From Planctomycetaceae bacterium (GTDB lineage Bacteria > Planctomycetota > Planctomycetia > Planctomycetales > Planctomycetaceae): a DNA stretch of 7,150 bases. Positions 5,027 to 7,150 of this stretch are shown here, one piece after another (position 1 is the stretch's first letter; each line of letters begins with the position of its first letter). The stretch covers positions 1 to 7,150 of the forward strand of contig JAJDEK010000494.1 of assembly GCA_029259875.1 (NCBI GenBank), written 5' to 3'. Both the position numbers and the translations under genes were made by a program. The notes beneath the pieces were generated by a model. It was not told where the DNA came from, did no database searches, and saw only the letters and a list, made by a program, of their open reading frames with translations.

Positions 5027-7150
5027 ATGTCACTGACCCGACTGGCAGTCCAACGACCGATTACGACACTTATGGCCTCTCTGGTATTGGTCATGCTGGG
5101 TTGTGTTTCCTTGTCCCAACTGGCAGTGGACCTGATGCCGGACATTCAGAATCCCAGCGTCAGTGTAATTACGATCTACAAAGGTGCCAGCCCCAGTGAA
5201 GCGGAAACGCTCATCACACGCCCCATCGAACAGACACTCAGTTCGGTCTCTGGCGTGGAAAACATTCTCAGCAGCAGCGTCGAGGGAAGTAGTACCGTTC
5301 GTTTGCAATTCCAGTGGGGAACAGACCTCAATCTGGCAATTAATGAAGTCCGTGATTCCCTGAACAAGCTAAGAAACTCCTTGCCTGAAGGAGCTGAAGA
5401 CCCTTACATCCGCCACTTCGATGTTGCTGATAGCCCGATTATCTATTTTGGTCTCAATAGTGAACTCGACCCGATCACTTTGACTCGTCTCACAGAAAAT
5501 CAGATCATCCCCCAGTTTGAGCAATTGGATGGCGTGGCCCGTCTGCGCATGCGAGGAGGAATTATACGAGAGATTCAGATTAAACTGGATCGTAGCAAAC
5601 TTGAATCTCTGAATATGGGCGTGAATGAGGTCATTAATGCATTGAAGCAGGATAATATCAACCAACCTGCTGGAAATTTTGAAGAAGGACATCTCAATTT
5701 ACATATTCGCAGCCAGGGAGAATTTACGAGCCTGGAACAAATAGAGAATACGGTAGTACGTGAAAAATCAGGCGCCACCGTCCGTGTTCAGGATGTTGCA
5801 GATGTTGTCGACGGAGAAAAAGAACGTACTGAGCTGACTCGTATGAATGGGCAGCCAGGAATTCTACTCTATGTTTTTAAACAGTCAGGCGCTAACACAA
5901 TCAGTGTGAGCGACCTTGTTCGAAAACAAATTGAACGCGTTAATAAATCGTCATCGGACGTGAATCTGAGTATTCGTCTTGATAAGTCTGATTTTATTCG
6001 ACAATCGATCGCCAATATTCAGGAAGCGGCTCTTTACGGTATGGGTTTGGCGATTCTGGTGCTCATTCTCTTTCTGCGAAGTTTCCGTAGTATGCTGGTG
6101 ATTGGTGTCTGTATGCCTCTCTCCGTCCTAGCAACATTTATCCTGATTTACTTTCAAGGTTTCACACTGAATATCATCTCCTTTGGAGGCTTAGCACTTG
6201 GTGTAGGCCTGCTAGTGGATAATTCGATCGTGGTTCTGGAAAGTATCTTTCGCAAACGGGAAGAGGGGCTCGATCCCATATCGGCTGCCATTGAAGGTAC
6301 AGAAGAGGTCTCTGCTGCTATTATCGCCAGCACATTAACCACGCTGATCATCTTCCTGCCTTTAGTTTTTATTCAAGGCGCAACGGGGATTCTGTTGCAC
6401 CAACTGGCGTGGGTTGTTTCGTTCTCACTAATCTGCTCTTTATTTGCCAGCCTGACACTGACCCCCGTGATGAGCGCTTACTGGATTCCGGCTGAGACAA
6501 AAAAAGTCCACTCGCGCTGGACCGCACCTTGGTTTACTATAATTGGTGCATTCCATAACACGAATCACAAATTTCTGCTGTTGCTGGAACGGGCTTATGA
6601 GCGAATACTACGTTTCAGTTTAAAGCATGCAACGATGACCGGTTTCATGTTATTAGCATGTTTTACAGCGACGCTAGGGTTGTCCCCACGTATCAAAACC
6701 GAGTTTCTGCCGAAAACAGATGAAGCTACAGTTAATGTATTTTCGAGAATGGCAGCCGGTATTCAACTCAAAAAACTAGACCAGCAAACGCGTATTCTCG
6801 AACAAGCGGCTATCAAATCAGTTCCGGAAGCAGTCGCTATCGCTTCATTCATCGGCGATGGTGCCGACGACGCAGACCGCTGGAATCGCACCACGTTACG
6901 TATTCAACTCTTACCGCGTAGCGAACGCAAACGAGGTATCGAAGAGATTCGAAAAGCACTCGACGATGCAATTGGCCCGGTCCCCGGCATGAAAGTCCAA
7001 GTAAAAGCACAAACGGAAATGATGCTGATGAGAATGATCAGCCGAAGAGGAGGCGGGGACCTGGTAGTCCAGGTGGCAGGACACAATCTACAATTATCGC
7101 AAAAAATTGTAGAACAAGTGGTCGAAGTCATGAAACAGATTCCTGGCCTG
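5027..7150 (+). CDS. RND efflux transporter, inner-membrane permease (3' end outside window)
   Basis: This proton-driven RND pump (AcrB/HAE1-like superfamily) would export compounds through the adaptor encoded just upstream. The frame is open to the window edge, giving 708 of an expected 1000-1060 residues. In order: TM1 (about 11-31); a large periplasmic porter loop (about 32-335) starting 'DLMPDIQNPSVSV'; TM2 (336-350), TM3 (355-376), TM4 (381-408) with 'GLLVDNSIVVLE', TM5 (427-449) and TM6 (455-482); a cytoplasmic amphipathic segment; TM7 (535-553); and the start of the second periplasmic loop at 'KTEFLPKTDEATVNVF'. In TM4 the usual Asp-Asp pair of AcrB (407/408) is Asp398-Asn399. The partner charges expected in TM10 and TM11 lie past the edge. 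The ATG at 5027 is the first possible start, because an in-frame TAG lies two codons earlier. Substrate is unknown, and no outer-membrane channel gene is visible. Confidence 0.96.
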   Translation, partial: MSLTRLAVQRPITTLMASLVLVMLGCVSLSQLAVDLMPDIQNPSVSVITIYKGASPSEAETLITRPIEQTLSSVSGVENILSSSVEGSSTVRLQFQWGTDLNLAINEVRDSLNKLRNSLPEGAEDPYIRHFDVADSPIIYFGLNSELDPITLTRLTENQIIPQFEQLDGVARLRMRGGIIREIQIKLDRSKLESLNMGVNEVINALKQDNINQPAGNFEEGHLNLHIRSQGEFTSLEQIENTVVREKSGATVRVQDVADVVDGEKERTELTRMNGQPGILLYVFKQSGANTISVSDLVRKQIERVNKSSSDVNLSIRLDKSDFIRQSIANIQEAALYGMGLAILVLILFLRSFRSMLVIGVCMPLSVLATFILIYFQGFTLNIISFGGLALGVGLLVDNSIVVLESIFRKREEGLDPISAAIEGTEEVSAAIIASTLTTLIIFLPLVFIQGATGILLHQLAWVVSFSLICSLFASLTLTPVMSAYWIPAETKKVHSRWTAPWFTIIGAFHNTNHKFLLLLERAYERILRFSLKHATMTGFMLLACFTATLGLSPRIKTEFLPKTDEATVNVFSRMAAGIQLKKLDQQTRILEQAAIKSVPEAVAIASFIGDGADDADRWNRTTLRIQLLPRSERKRGIEEIRKALDDAIGPVPGMKVQVKAQTEMMLMRMISRRGGGDLVVQVAGHNLQLSQKIVEQVVEVMKQIPGL

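Noticed and set aside
5369..5692. 107-codon open frame on the minus strand
   Set aside because: It is antisense to the porter domain of the RND transporter, which is well conserved in the plus frame.
1..7150. A new defence, mobile or biosynthetic system
   Set aside because: The five genes belong to recognisable families, there are no transposase, integrase, toxin-antitoxin, CRISPR or boundary repeats, and the only clear functional partnership is the common adaptor-RND pair.

Overview
This 7150-base window looks like an ordinary chromosomal stretch from a planctomycete, most like the Gimesia/Planctomyces group. I infer this from protein style: a valyl-tRNA synthetase with a 'TMSKSKGNGVDP' signature loop and a large insertion before the anticodon-binding domain, a bifunctional-nuclease-family protein starting '(M)ELSRIIISE', and a divergent NagB-like protein with a 'CHIAFWEP' motif. 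Base composition is roughly balanced by eye, with AT-richer gene-free spacers. No mobile element, CRISPR array, rRNA or tRNA gene was seen.

Layout. Positions 1-1676 (+) hold the C-terminal part of valS; its N-terminal part lies upstream of the window. After a 156-base spacer with a good -10 box, 1833-2237 (+) encodes a 134-residue bifunctional nuclease (BFN/DUF151) family protein starting at TTG behind a strong ribosome binding site. A bidirectional hairpin terminator at 2273-2311 separates it from the convergent gene 2330-3280 (-), a glucosamine-6-phosphate deaminase/isomerase superfamily protein whose catalytic loop is altered. A 497-base gene-free region (3281-3777) carries candidate divergent promoters and a 15/14-base direct repeat. 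From 3778 to the right edge runs a two-gene efflux operon (+): a periplasmic adaptor (membrane fusion protein, 3778-4977) and, 49 bases on, an RND inner-membrane transporter (5027 to beyond 7150), which is open to the end of the window.

How the genes work together. The adaptor and the RND pump almost certainly form one tripartite efflux system; no outer-membrane channel gene is visible here. The other three genes (translation, a putative nuclease, amino-sugar-like metabolism) show no functional link to the pump or to each other beyond proximity. I did not find a convincing new multi-gene system. The most interesting points are residue-level departures: a ValS insertion that looks like a zinc ribbon stripped of its cysteines, a NagB-like protein lacking the usual catalytic Asp and apparently the phosphate-binding Lys, and an RND pump with Asp-Asn in place of Asp-Asp in the proton-relay helix.
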